A DNA stretch of 64,000 bases from the NCBI RefSeq assembly GCF_000835495.1, contig NW_015622546.1, positions 932,883 through 996,882 of the forward strand, written 5' to 3'. This document shows, piece by piece, positions 1-11,232 of the stretch. Position 1 is the stretch's first letter. Each line of letters opens with the position of its first letter. Source of the DNA: Cladophialophora immunda. Its lineage: Eukaryota; Ascomycota; Eurotiomycetes; Chaetothyriales; Herpotrichiellaceae. Made by a program: the position numbers and the translations under genes. Under the pieces are notes generated by a model. The model was not told where the DNA came from. It worked only from the letters and a program-made list of their open reading frames with translations, and did not search any database.

Positions 1-92
1 CGCCGCACCACGGATCGAACTTGCTCTCGCGGGCGTCCTCACCGCTGTGTTCTTCAGATTCTGTCTCCTCTTCAAAATGGGCCGAGCCGAGC
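1..92 (-). CDS. possible exon of a gene running off the left edge (acidic)
   Basis: On the minus strand an open stretch enters from a potential acceptor (CAG/TAG near 93-95) and runs off the window. It encodes a strongly acidic, Glu/Ser-rich peptide (HFEEETESEEHSGEDARE). The composition looks coding, but no family can be named and neither end of the gene is visible. It could equally be non-coding. Confidence 0.22.
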
Positions 93-568
93 TACTGGGG
101 ACGGCAGCCAGGCACGTAAATGACGGATCCACCCCGACATGCAACTGACTGACGTGTTTTACAGTTACCTGGGAGTTCTGCTGATCTTCCTCAGCCTGAA
201 TCTGCCCGACTGATGCTCCTATAAGTGGCTGCATTCGGTGGCCTGTAATAAGCTCAGGGCAAAGAGATCTCTAGGACGTTTGGCCTAGGCTAAATGGGAT
301 TATAGGTTGTCCGATGTTGCAAGGTCGCCTGTCCTATCTACTCTAGTCCAAAATCTTGCATTCCCTGGCGCGACCGTCTCCCTGATGACCCCGCCAACGA
401 CGTACTGACTGACTACACATGGTGCTAGTAGTGGCCATGAATACCTCTGAGATCGCCTCCCATCCGCCTATTGAAGAACAGCTTCGCATAATATACTTCA
501 ACCTCACTCGCCTACCACTAGGTAACGGCCTTGTTTAAGAGACCCTCGTGATACGATTCGGCCTGACG

Positions 569-1612
569 TCAACCTCGTCCTTCGACTAGCGTGCAGCTCA
601 TCTCCCAGCATCTCTTTGCGTCCTCCTCATTATCCGTCCGCCCCGTGACGTATCCTGGATCGATCAAGCCCCAATCTTTCTTGACTGGTACCGCCTGGCC
701 ACAATCTTCCAGGTACATCGCACCTCGCCCTTCAAATCTCTTACCCACTGCCGCTAGGACGGTCGTTGCGGCTCCTTGCTTGGTGCTCTTGCCGATGTTC
801 AGAGCTCTCATGATGTTGCGAATGTAATACCACGTCAAAAACTCACTGTTCCCAGAGTGGGCCTGGAGGCCAGTCCTGATCCCGCCAGGGTGTACTGCAA
901 GGCCCCATACGCCGGGGTTGCCGACTGCAGCGTTTGGCGTGCCATAGCGTCGCGTGATTTCTGTCGCCATGTACACGTTTGCAAGCTTGCTTTGGGCGTA
1001 ACCCAGAGGCGGGGTGTACACTCCAGGCCCCTCGAGGTTGACATCGTCGAAGACGATATCAGAGTTGCGGGACGCGGTGCTAGTGAGGACGACAACGCGG
1101 GATTGGAAGGTCATCGTCGAAGACTTCTGTAGCGTGGGTAGAAGAAGTTGAGTCAGAAGAAAGTGCGCGAGATGATTGACGCCGAAGTGACGCTCGAAGC
1201 CCTCTTCAGTCTTGGAAAAGGGGACGTGCCGAATCCCAGCATTGTTGACGAGAATGTTCAGCTTGGATGATTGTTTGAGAAACTCCGTTGCGCAAGCTCG
1301 GACGGAAGCCAGCGAGTCGAGGTTCAACTCTAGCAAACGTACTTTAGGGTTGGAGGTGAGGTCTGGACCGAGAGCTTCTCGTGCCTTGACAAGATTGCGA
1401 GCCGTGAGATAGAGTGTCGCGCCAGTCGTTGCAAGAGCGCGGGCCGTCTCGACACCGAGGCCACTTGAGCAGCCTGTGATCAGAATGACGAGGTCGCCTA
1501 GCTTCGAGGTGCGATCATTGTCCTTGATGATCTGTACGGCTGTCGGTCTTGCATCACCTGGTCCGTTGGGCCGACGGTGTGCGGCAGCGTAGGGATTCTC
1601 TGGGTCATCCAT
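569..1612 (-). CDS. short-chain dehydrogenase/reductase (SDR, retinol-dehydrogenase/WWOX-like)
   Basis: Predicted NAD(P)-dependent oxidoreductase of 347 aa, single exon; the substrate cannot be told. Seen: Rossmann cofactor motif TGCSSGLG at residues 46-53, NNAG at 123-126, catalytic Tyr205-xxx-Lys209 (YAQSK), and an upstream Ser in LTSTAS near 178. An upstream in-frame ATG at 1741 would add 43 residues of no recognisable character. I prefer the ATG at 1612, which gives the N-terminal length usual for this group. The neighbour GT31 gene is divergent, sharing an ~890-bp intergenic region. Family knowledge: these SDRs reduce or oxidise small alcohols, ketones or lipophilic substrates in the cytosol. 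Specific function unassigned. Confidence 0.85.
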   Translation of the reverse strand: MDDPENPYAAAHRRPNGPGDARPTAVQIIKDNDRTSKLGDLVILITGCSSGLGVETARALATTGATLYLTARNLVKAREALGPDLTSNPKVRLLELNLDSLASVRACATEFLKQSSKLNILVNNAGIRHVPFSKTEEGFERHFGVNHLAHFLLTQLLLPTLQKSSTMTFQSRVVVLTSTASRNSDIVFDDVNLEGPGVYTPPLGYAQSKLANVYMATEITRRYGTPNAAVGNPGVWGLAVHPGGIRTGLQAHSGNSEFLTWYYIRNIMRALNIGKSTKQGAATTVLAAVGKRFEGRGAMYLEDCGQAVPVKKDWGLIDPGYVTGRTDNEEDAKRCWEMSCTLVEGRG

Positions 1613-2502
1613 TGTTGGCCTGTCGACATAGGGCGTTCGTATTGTTAGTTGACTGAAGCACAGTACTGCTGATGAACAGACAGCAGCGGTTCGCGGAGAA
1701 TTTTCTTGTTTATATGGCGTTGATATCGGTGTTAGTGACATTGCATGTCAGCGCTGGGCATTATCGCCGAAATCATCACAGCACCTTGCGGTGACCTCCT
1801 TTCCAGGCAGCAGCCGGCTCAGTTCGCTCATTGATACCCTAACACGCTCGATATTACCTTGTGCACAATGTTTCTCGAAGCGAGGGCGGTGTTTACAGCC
1901 TGCCTGATGTGATGATATTAGACTATTCCCGGCGATTGAGTCTCAAAATAGAGACCACCCCTCCACACTGGATTGCTAAAATGAGCCCCATAACAAGCTC
2001 AATATGCTGACAACTTGCGCGAGCACAGTTGACTGGAGTGCTTCCAGGAAAAGCAATAGAAGTTAGGCTATTCGGGTTTCTTGTTGATGTTGTTGTATCT
2101 ACTCAAAGCTGACCTTAGGGGTGTTTGACGTATCATATCGAAGGTCTCAAAACAGAACTGTCATCCTCGGGGATATGGCTGGCGTGAGGCTGACCAAGAT
2201 AGGTTGAAGTGAGTGGTGTAGCCATCACCAGAGTGGCAGAAGCAATCGAGCAAGGCGGATAGCCAGTTTATCGAGACCCTGTTCCGAGGCTCGATTTCGG
2301 CCCCAAGCCCGCCGCTTTAGCTCTACTCTGTAGTCGATCATTGTGGCGGGGATCCCCTGGAACGTCATGGGACTCGTTTAATCAAAATGCACAAGACATT
2401 GCACATCAGCTCTTGTCTAACCCAGAACCATCCGAGGGCGTGGATTCAGAGCCATTTCGACGTGCCAGCCCAGGTGCGAGACCAATCGGCTCCGTCATCG
2501 GA
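1613..2502. other. divergent intergenic region between SDR and GT31-like genes
   Basis: About 890 bp that must hold both promoters. No further coding stretch is convincing. Open reading from TTG at 2341 into the GT31 gene lacks any ATG before 2503. Confidence 0.6.
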
Positions 2503-3861
2503 ATGAGGGAGACCAGGATTGTCAAAATCACCGCTACATTCATTGCGATATCGTTCATCTGGTTGATATACCACTCATACCCCCTAGAAACAACGACGAT
2601 TCCGGATCTCACGAATTCAAAGTCTCCCAACATAGAGCCTTCCACATCATGTCCGCCGCTGCCTGGGTCTAGCGATGTCCTGGTCGTCATAAAAACGGGG
2701 GCTACAGAGGCTTCCGTGCGCATCCCGCCCATTCTCTCAACCTTTGCTCTGTGCATTCCAAACATCGTGATCTTCTCCGATCTAGAGCAGCAGATCGAAA
2801 GCCACGACATACACGATGCTTTAAAATCGGTCTCCACTCAGTACAGAGAGACCAACCCTGAGTTCGATTTCTACCGCAGCATCCACAGAGCACACAATGC
2901 CCGGGATAATCTCACCGCTTTTGGACAATTAGATGGCAATGCTGGCAAGGCCTGGACCTTGGACAAGTGGAAGAATATCCCAATGCTACACGAGGCATAT
3001 CAAAAACACCCCAATGTTAAATGGTATGTCTTCATCGACGCAGATACCTTCCTCGCGTTTCACAACGTCGTGCAAACCCTTGATAAGCTCAACCATACCC
3101 TGCCTCTTTATATTGGTGCTGCGAATAATTACGATGACGAACTCATCTTTGCGCATGGCGGATCTGGCTACATCATCAGTGCCGGCGCAGCTGCTGCCTT
3201 CGAGAGAATATACGATCACGAGCACATCGAGAAGTGGGAGGCAGAAACGACCATCACTTGTTGCGGAGATGTGATGCTGGGCATGGCGATGAGAGACGCC
3301 GGGATCAAGCTACGGAATGCGGCGCCATTGGTGCAGTTCGCAACGGTTGCTGAGATCAGCTGGAGTAGCCGGACGTGGTGTGAACCAAGCTGGACGTGGC
3401 ACCATGTCGACGCGCGGGGGATGAAGGACCTATTTGACTTTGATCGGAAGTGGTACCAACAGAATCCCGGATTCTATCGGTTCAAGGATTTGTTCGTGGT
3501 ATTTGTCAAGCCAAGCATTGCCGATACGAAAACCGATTGGGACAATCTGTCCGCGGATCAAGTTTTCAAAAGTGACGACGAAAACCAGATCCCAGACGAG
3601 CAGAAGGCTGTTGCGCTGTCCCCCTCCCAGTGTCAAGCAGCCTGTGAAGAAGACCAACGGTGCATTCAATGGGTATGGAAGGCGGATCACAGCTGTGGCC
3701 ATAACTGGTCTTTGAGGCTGGGTCACCGGGTCCCGGTCGTGTCAGAAGGCAGCGACTCGACATTAGGGTCCCAGACCGTGAGCGGGTGGATATTGCATCG
3801 GACAGAAGCTTTGGAAGAGGACTGGAATCGGAGGCCATGTCGCAGTCGGTGGAATGCCTGA
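2503..3861 (+). CDS. fungal GT31-like (Fringe-type) glycosyltransferase with C-terminal PAN-like tail
   Basis: Predicted Golgi type II membrane glycosyltransferase, 452 aa, single exon. The longer open frame starts at a TTG (2341); the first ATG, at 2503, immediately precedes a short basic segment and one hydrophobic anchor (residues about 8-23), so I chose it. Seen: lumenal domain with a DAD metal/nucleotide-sugar motif (Asp179-Ala-Asp181, in VFIDADTF), a following GGSGYIIS motif, and ITCCGDVMLG, all typical of Fringe/GT31-like fungal proteins. A Cys-rich tail (QCQAACEEDQRCIQWVW) resembles a PAN/apple module. Family role: adding hexoses to glycoprotein or glycolipid acceptors. Acceptor unknown. 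Confidence 0.85.
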   Translation: MRETRIVKITATFIAISFIWLIYHSYPLETTTIPDLTNSKSPNIEPSTSCPPLPGSSDVLVVIKTGATEASVRIPPILSTFALCIPNIVIFSDLEQQIESHDIHDALKSVSTQYRETNPEFDFYRSIHRAHNARDNLTAFGQLDGNAGKAWTLDKWKNIPMLHEAYQKHPNVKWYVFIDADTFLAFHNVVQTLDKLNHTLPLYIGAANNYDDELIFAHGGSGYIISAGAAAAFERIYDHEHIEKWEAETTITCCGDVMLGMAMRDAGIKLRNAAPLVQFATVAEISWSSRTWCEPSWTWHHVDARGMKDLFDFDRKWYQQNPGFYRFKDLFVVFVKPSIADTKTDWDNLSADQVFKSDDENQIPDEQKAVALSPSQCQAACEEDQRCIQWVWKADHSCGHNWSLRLGHRVPVVSEGSDSTLGSQTVSGWILHRTEALEEDWNRRPCRSRWNA

Positions 3862-4421
3862 CGAAATGTCCAAAGCCCGCCGGACAGCTGTGATCAAGGT
3901 ATATTAGAAGTACCCACGACCATGTCCGAAGCTGAACTCTACCCCCGATGTATTTGCAACCTGGCGTTATGTCAGGATCCTCCTGGTATATTCTTATCTA
4001 TCATCGCGTCTAGCGATCACCGATGACTGTATATTTTCTCAAGTGGCTCTTCACGTTGACAACGCCCAAATACTGGTCTTCCCAGGCGGGGGATACCTCT
4101 CGAGCGACCAGCTAAGAGGATTTTACAATTTAACAATTTTTCAATCTACGAAGGTAAGGCCGCCGTAGAAGAAGTACACAAGAATGAGCTGAATCTGCAT
4201 CACAGCATTGTATATAAACAAATCATCAGATGAGGACTTGGAGGATCTTCTAAGAGAGCTTTCTAACACCTTATGCGTTAAGTTGATATCGCACCATTCG
4301 TGTCAAGGCGGCAAGGGATCCGTCCCCCGCGGCGAGCGAGCTTCGTTAGTTGAGGCTCACTGGGATTGGGTGAGCCGGTGTTGAGCATATTAGGGCAGCA
4401 TCACCTTCATCCCGATTGGGG
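3862..4421. other. intergenic region upstream of the GT90 gene
   Basis: About 560 bp with the 3' end of the GT31-like gene and the promoter of the GT90 gene. I see no coding evidence or repeat. Confidence 0.55.
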
Positions 4422-7400
4422 ATGAGTACTTGCGTTTTGGGGGATTCTGCACCAGCAAACCTATTTACCTTTTACACCAACACGCCTGCAACTTGCCTAG
4501 GAAAGAGAACCTCCTCTTGCAATGTAGCAAGCCGATCGACTGCGTTGGCAAGGGTCGGCCACTATCTATGTCCGCTCACCCTGATAATGGGCCCCCTCCT
4601 CCCTACCGCAGCGGGTCTGGTTTCTGGATGTCTGGTGGATGTACTCCAATGCCAACATGTTGTGCCCAGTGGCCAGGAATCATACGTGGAATGGACTGCC
4701 TGGGCACTCCTGACCCTCTTCAGCTGGACGCGGCGAAGATCAAGGCCGACGAGGCTCAGCGACGATGGCGCTGGGTTGTTGGAAAGCTGGAAATTCTCGA
4801 GCATGTTGCAAGAGACAGCTGTATCTGAGCTGTTAATTGCGAGCTCCTCTTTCCTCTCCCTGTTGCTCTGGCGGCATAGTTTCAGATACATTTGGTGGTC
4901 AATGGTGAGTTCTCGGATCGAGTCAATGACTTTTCATACTAACGTCTCCCGCTGGAGCCCATCGTCAGTATCGCCGTCACTTCTTTCTACCGATGGCATA
5001 GTCCGTTGCAGCCTCAACTATGGCATGAACCCTTCGTTCTCACGGGACGAGGTGACAAACGCCGCGCAGGCAGCAGATCAATGTCGCAAGGATGGCCTAT
5101 CTGGTCATTCTACGCTATCATGCTGGTATCCTCTAGTTTTCTTGTGTTGGACTTCAGCACCTTCTCGCTGTCGACAATAACCATAGGAGTGCTGTGCATT
5201 CTGCTGCAATCCTTGGTATTTATTCTTCTCCACGACGGCAGCCACAACAAAACAGACCTCTGGACCCATTCGCCTGTATATGGGTCATCAAGAATACTCT
5301 TTCTACTATGGACGGTCTACAATTTCTATGGAAGCAAATCGTTCCCGTTCCAGCTCCAGCTCTCGACGCTAATTGTAGGCTTCCTGCGCTTCATACAGCT
5401 TCAATGTATCATCTCCCTGGTAGTATCGCCCGCCTATCACCACAACCATTGACTGACGACAATTTAGGCGGTCAAGGACACGTTCCTCGGACCTGTAACC
5501 TCGTCCGCAACTACGCTCTTATCGGCAATGGCTACTTACGATTTATCTCCCACTGGCAGGGCAATCGGGTTCGCACTGGCTTTCGTGGCTATAATGCATC
5601 TTCTTAATCTGCTGCCAGCGTCCGTCGGCCGTCGAAAATTGTTATTGCTTTGTTTTGTCCCCCTTTTCACTTACATCGGGATGCGAAGCGCAAGAAACGA
5701 CCCATCACAGACAGCTTTGATAGGTCAAGCCACTCATTACAGGCGTCATCCAGTCGAAATCCTCTCCGAAACAGCTCAAGCACGGTTTGCAGAGATGATA
5801 CGCTCCCAGTCACAGACTCTAGAGGAAGCTGTGGTGACCTACAGAAAGCGCTACAGTCGAGATCCACCTCCAAGTTTCGACATGTGGTTTGAGATGGCGC
5901 AGAAGAATCATTACCTCCTCGTTGACGAGTTCGACACGATTATGACAAGCCTTGAGCCGTTCTGGGGGATTGATCCTTCGCTCATGCGCTGGGCAATCGA
6001 ATCTGCCCAAACTACAGCACCAGGGATGTTCCGCATCAGTATCAAGAATCACCAGATCGAGGAAAAGGCAACACACAGAGGAATATACCACGCCAACATC
6101 ATTGATCGGTGGCTCGAAAAGCCTGGATGGCTCGATATCTTGCCTGATATGACAATTCTGGTCAACCAATATGATGAGCCTCGAGGTAGGAATGCCTCAT
6201 CCTGGGGACGAGGATGGAGATTGACGTTAGGAGACTGACATCTGCCACAGTGGTCGCCTCCTCTGAGACCTTGCTGGCCGCTAGAAAGGCGGCCACGTCA
6301 ACTAGTTCTACTCGCGAGCCACCTCGTGAGACAACGGGGCTGTCCTGGGTCGATTGTTCAAAAAGAGATTTGCGGCAAGCCATATTCTCGGCCTGTCCTG
6401 CCAACTCACCATCACGAGACGAGGCGACTGGGAAGATGGCTTCTATCAAAGGGGAGGACCATCCATTACCTTTCATCCACAACCTGACGGAAGGTCAAGA
6501 CGTATGCAACAATCCCACCATTCCCCGATCCCACGGCTTCTTCACGTCCCCGACGTCATGCTCCGTAACCGAGTCTCTAGTTCCCGTCTTCTCTCCCTCC
6601 AAGCCATCCATCTTCAACGACATCCTCTATCCACCCATCTGGTACTGGCTCAACCTCATCCAAGAAGAATACGACGAGGACGACGACATGGAGTGGTCGG
6701 AGAAGAAGGACCTCGTTTACTGGACCGGTTCTGCAACCGGCGGCTGGGCGACGCTGGAGAACTGGCGCACTCTGCACCGTCAAAGCCTGGTCCTTCACAC
6801 GACGTCCGAAAACACCTCGGCCACGATCCTACAGCGTTCCGGCGACGTGTGGCACCCCCAACGTACTCCCATGTCGAATCTCTCCCGCCTCTTCGACCTC
6901 CGCTTGACCTCGATCCCATCTGCGCAGTGCGAGCCCGCGGCCTGCACCGCAATGCGCCACGCCTTCCTCAAGCGAGATCCCACATACGAGGACGCACCCC
7001 GAGACGAAGAAGAAGAAGAAGAAGGGAGCAAGCGCGGCGGCCACAAGAGGAGGAACCCCAACGCTGACGCCCCCTCGGCCGCGTACGGCGCGAAATACGT
7101 GCTGGACATGGACGGCAACGCCTTCTCGGGCCGCTTCTACCGGCTCCTCCTCTCCCAGAGCGCCGTGCTGAAACAGACGGTGTTCCAAGAGTGGCATGAC
7201 GGCCGGCTCGTGCCGTGGGTGCATTTCATCCCCATCAGCCCCGGCGCAGACGAGCTGGCCGAGGTGGTCAGGTACTTGAGCGAGGACGAAACAGGGAGAG
7301 GGATCGGCGAGAGGGTCGCACGGCAGGGCAGGGAGTGGGCGCGGAAGACCTTGCGGATGGTGGATCTGGAACTCGCCATGTTGAGGGTGCTCATGGAGTA

Positions 7401-7449
7401 TGGCCGGTTGGTGAGCGACAGTAGACAGGAGATGGGGTTTACGCTGTAG
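4422..7449 (+). CDS. CAP10-type glycosyltransferase family 90 protein (polytopic N-terminus)
   Basis: Predicted Golgi/ER glycosyltransferase of the capsule-associated CAP10/GT90 family, 953 aa. Exons: 4422-4904, 4958-5419, 5468-6185, 6251-7449; introns of 53, 48 and 65 bp, phases 0, 0 and 1. The third intron (CGA-G/gtagg...ccacag/TG) is certain from frame continuity; the first uses gtgagt with a tactaac branch. Residues up to about 390 form a multi-spanning membrane region. The C-terminal half carries GT90 hallmarks: YWTGSATGG, KYVLDMDGNAFSGRFYRLL (about 835-855), VFQEWHDGRL and WVHFIPIS. Family knowledge: some fungal members transfer xylose to polysaccharides. Odd: an acidic/basic low-complexity insert (about 803-822, GAA-codon run) just before the conserved core. 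The exact start is the weakest point. Confidence 0.85.
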
Positions 7450-7737
7450 AGGGGTGGGATGGGGGAGATGGACATATAATCTAGGAATAAGGGGCGAGAG
7501 AATATCGTGACACACCACACCACCCACATATATATGTGTGTGTGTATTCGTGGGATACTTTTTAACTCTCTTTGCGTGTGAGCGGCTTAAAACATCCAAA
7601 TCAAACGACGTATTACGCCCCGTAATACTAGTATATATCCAAACCAGGCATATTACATTTCTCAAAACCAGTATTTCATTTTCAAGACCTTCCTTCCCTC
7701 CCCTCCCCCCCTCCCCCCCCAAATCTAGCGCGCTCTT

Positions 7738-8173
7738 CTAAGTCGGAGCCGCCGGCAAACACGTCCCAAACCCATCGGCATTCCCGTTCTGGCAGATCGA
7801 ACCCTCGTCGCAGCATTCCGTGTCCAGCACGCACAGTTCTCCGTCCTCGGCGCAGGTTTCGCCCTCGCAGGGAGAGCCTGGCTCGGGGCCGCAGGGGCCG
7901 GTGGGACGGATGACGTTGGTATTGGGGGTCGTGGTGGGGATTGTGCTTGTCGTGGTTGTCGTGGTGGTGGTGGTTGTGCTCGGGGTCGTGGTCTGCGGGT
8001 TTGTTAGCTCCAAGGGAATAAGAACGGAGGGTCCAAGATGGGTAGAGAGGTACCGGTATTGTTGAGGTTGTTGTTGTAGTTGTTGTAGTTGTAGTTGTCG
8101 TCGTAGTCGTTGTCTGCTGTCACGTTAGCTTCGGAGTTCGTCCCAAGGGGGAATTGCAAGTTGTATATTGCTG

Positions 8174-8205
<32 letters not shown>

Positions 8206-8781
8206 GGAAGATGCACTGAGAGTCACCTGCATTGCGAATTCACATCAGTGCTTGTCTCTTCCTTTCAGATCTGGGAAACAGAAATTAGGATCACTCACAG
8301 TTACGGTAGAAGGCTTTTCTATACACGAGCAGAGGGTCGCGAGGACCTGGCCGGCCACCTTGCTGATGCTCGACCACGTCGCGCACGCTCCCGTGCATGC
8401 ATTCGCGCTGGTGGTGGTCGAGGACCGGGTTGTGCTCAAGGTCGTGGAGGTGGTCGATCGAGATGTGGTTGTTTTCGTGGTTGTCGTCGTCGTCGTCGTC
8501 GTCCGTGAGGTCGTGGTTGTTTTCGAGGGCGTCGTAGTGTGCGAAGTGGTGGTCGTAGGTCGCATGTGCAGGAACCTCCGAATCTGAAGATGCGGCGTGA
8601 CAGTGGTCGTCACGGCCGGCACTGGGTAGTGCTGGGAACAGTAGCTTTCCGCCGCAGGGAAGCCCGAGAGGAATAACAGCGCATTGTAGGGTGGATTAGA
8701 GCAAGGGGAGCTCGCGGAGGTCGAGGACGCCCAAAAGAAGGTGCATACGATATACCATACTGGCATCCACCACGAAGCCAT
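7738..8781 (-). CDS. secreted Thr-rich protein with Cys-rich C-terminus
   Basis: Hand-built four-exon model, 282 aa: 8781-8299, 8226-8176, 8113-8054, 7992-7738; introns 72, 62 and 61 bp, all phase 0. The second intron donor is gtcagc, with ctaac branch and cag acceptor. Seen: a signal peptide (about 1-25, MASWWMPVWYIVCTFFWASS), a short Cys-containing N-domain (PCSNPPYNALLFLSGF, ESYCSQHYP), a long mucin-like Thr tract interrupted by a second Cys cluster (CTGACATW, CSCIEKP), then a tail with eight Cys (from CGPEPGSPC to GTCLP). Probably a heavily O-glycosylated cell-surface or secreted protein. No enzymatic motif; function unknown. Convergent with the GT90 gene, 288 bp apart. Confidence 0.7.
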
Positions 8782-9588
8782 TGTCGTCGACTGCAGTCAA
8801 TGAATGTCGAGTTAGAAAGAGATGGGCCCTGGCAGTCGACCCTTTTGCATCTTTGGAGGCGAGAGAAATAACAATAACCCCGGAGTCAGTTTTGAATAGA
8901 TCGACATGGCAGCGGCAGACTAGTTTCTTTTCCAGACCCCTTTTGAAGTGGCTTACCGTCAAATAAGCTGAGAGGCCATGTAGATACTTACGCGAGCGCG
9001 TTAGTTTGACGACGATGTATTTCAACGGTTTCCATAATGGGTCACGGCGAATGGGCATGTCCAGAAACGTCCCACCCAACCAGGGATACAGCCTCGGCCG
9101 TTCCAGCCCACACTTGGCAATTCAAAGCGGGAAGGGAAAAAACAAGACCATCCTAGGCATTGCTTGTCCTAGCTTGTTCCCAGTCTGAAAGGTAATTGTC
9201 GAGAATGGGACTGGAGCGAAAGTAATAGAGTTGAAGGCCGGGGTCTAGAACGCCTGCCGCTTTCGGCTAGTCACTTCTCAGCCGTGCCCCTCTTCCTACT
9301 GCTCCAGGATCCTTTTGGGACTGTCCTGTTGGCTTTCCCACCGTGCAAAAATTGAAACCTAGACATGCGTCGAAGAGGGAGAGGTCCGCCCGCGGCCAGT
9401 TTCGGATCTTCATCAGCCCTGTCTGCGGTTGATTATTTCAGGCACGAGAGTGAGGCCAGGGTAAGTGGAGGTGGTTATAAAGGCGGCGTATTACCATTCA
9501 CTAGAGAATGTCCCACAGGATTTTCAGTATGTGAGAAGTGCCAGACTGCCAGCTACAGGCCAATGCGGCGCCACGAACAGTCCCACGC
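8782..9588. other. intergenic region
   Basis: About 800 bp: promoter side of the Thr-rich secreted protein gene and 3' side of the MFS permease gene. Short open frames here overlap antisense and show no family signal. Confidence 0.5.
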
Positions 9589-11232
9589 TCAAAGAATATA
9601 CTTGTGGTCAAGACCCTGGTCCCCCTCGAGGCCGTTCGTGGTAGCCCCCTCGGCAATCAGCTTCTCCTTCCTCTTGTTCCTGGTCCTCAACAAAAGCCAG
9701 CAGGAGCCATAAAGGAACGCAGCCACAACAGTCAGGCCGGCCGAAACAGCATTACCCTGAATGTACCGTGGGCCCTGCTGCGTTGGATAGAGTTGGGACG
9801 AGACAAAATTCGAGAGGTTTCCAATCGAGCTGGCGAGGGGCATGCCAAAGGCGCGTTTGTCGTCTGGTGCCAGGGTGCCAGCTGCCCAGGTGACGGCGAG
9901 GGTCGAGATGGGATAGATTCCTGGTCAAGACGCGGTTAGCTGAGGAACAAGGGGGGATCGGATCGACGACGGCTCCAGTACGCACCTAGAACAAGGATGA
10001 ACATGGCCGCATAGCCAGCGTGCGCATTGGCAGTCCCGACGGCAATGAGGTATCCGACCACAACGGGAACGCAGCATCCCATAATGAATACCCCACGACG
10101 CTTGAATCTGTCCGAGAAGTAGACGACAGTAACGAGGGAGGAGGCTCCAAGGATGTATACCGGAATGGTCATGTAATTGACGTGTAGGTCAGCATACCTA
10201 GCCATCGTCAGCAGGGTGCTCTGGGTGTATTCTCAATCCTGAGAGCGAAAACTTACCCAAGACCAGCGAGGATAGTCGGCAAGAAGACATTGAACCCGTT
10301 GATAGCCACGGAAGACGTAAAAAAGGCAATACCAAGGAGGTAGACGAAAGGTTCGAGGAGCGCAATCCGAATCCACCTGCGGTCGAACTTTCCGGCGCCT
10401 CGAAACATCGCGTCGCGCTCCTTCCGCAGCCGCATGACTTCCTTCTCGTCGGCATTCAGGAACCAAGCCGACTCGGCCGACTGGGGAAGAAAGACCCAGC
10501 ACGTCCCTCCGACGACAATCGTGATGCCGAACTCGACGATGAATAGCCATCGCCACGCCGCCAACCCCCGTTGCGTCCCCATCTGCTGGATGGCCCACGC
10601 GAAGAGCCCGCCAAACGCCCCCGAGACACACATTGCCAAGTTATTCGTGATGATGCGCTTGCCTACCAGGTGCCGCGGGTAGATGGTGGAAAAGAGGTAC
10701 GCGAACCCCTGCTCGAGACCGCCTCCCGCGGCGTTCACGAGCATGCGGCAAACGACGGCTTGGGCGTAGTTCTGGACAAAGGCGGTGCCCAAGGTGGAGG
10801 CGCTCCAGATGCAAAATGCAGTCCCCAGGGCCTTGTTGGCCCCAAATCGCCTGACGGCCAGAACCCAGGGGATTTCGAAGAGCATGGTGGTCAGGCTGGA
10901 GAAGGTGTTGATGTTGCCGAATTGGCGACCATGGAGACCAATGTCCTCGTCGAAGCCAAAGACACGAGCATTCCCCAACTGCGGATCTGTCAGCTCTGTA
11001 TGGTTGCAGAGAAATTGATCTCCCTCACATTGTTTCGGTCTAAGGCGCAAAGGACCATAAATACAAAGGAGGCGGGGATGACATATCGGTCAAATTTCTT
11101 GAAAGCAGCCTTCTCTTTCTCGGGGTCAATGTAGATGACTTGGCTGGCGGATCCGGCTTCGATTGCTTCATCCTTGACCTGATAGGTAGTGTCCACGGGA
11201 AGCTTCTTCTCTATGTCGGGACTGGCAGACAT
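9589..11232 (-). CDS. MFS permease, allantoate/Dal5 (anion:cation symporter) family
   Basis: Predicted plasma-membrane transporter of 489 aa, about 12 helices, for a small carboxylate, vitamin or ureide-like substrate that cannot be specified. Exons: 11232-11029, 10978-10257, 10197-9986, 9920-9589; introns 50, 59 and 65 bp. The first junction restores the family signature LDRNN/LGNAR, which fixes both splice sites; the others restore AGLG/YADL and VLG/IYPIS. Cytosolic N-terminus is acidic/basic with no signal peptide. Conserved points include the DRNN segment after helix 1, and RWIRIALLEP before helix 7. Same strand as the substrate-binding-protein-like gene 1.5 kb upstream. Confidence 0.9.

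Noticed and set aside
591..1132. Plus-strand frames over the first gene
   Set aside because: Shadows of the SDR gene on the other strand.
6829..7722. 297-codon minus-strand open frame
   Set aside because: Antisense to the last GT90 exon, whose splicing and conserved motifs are clear.
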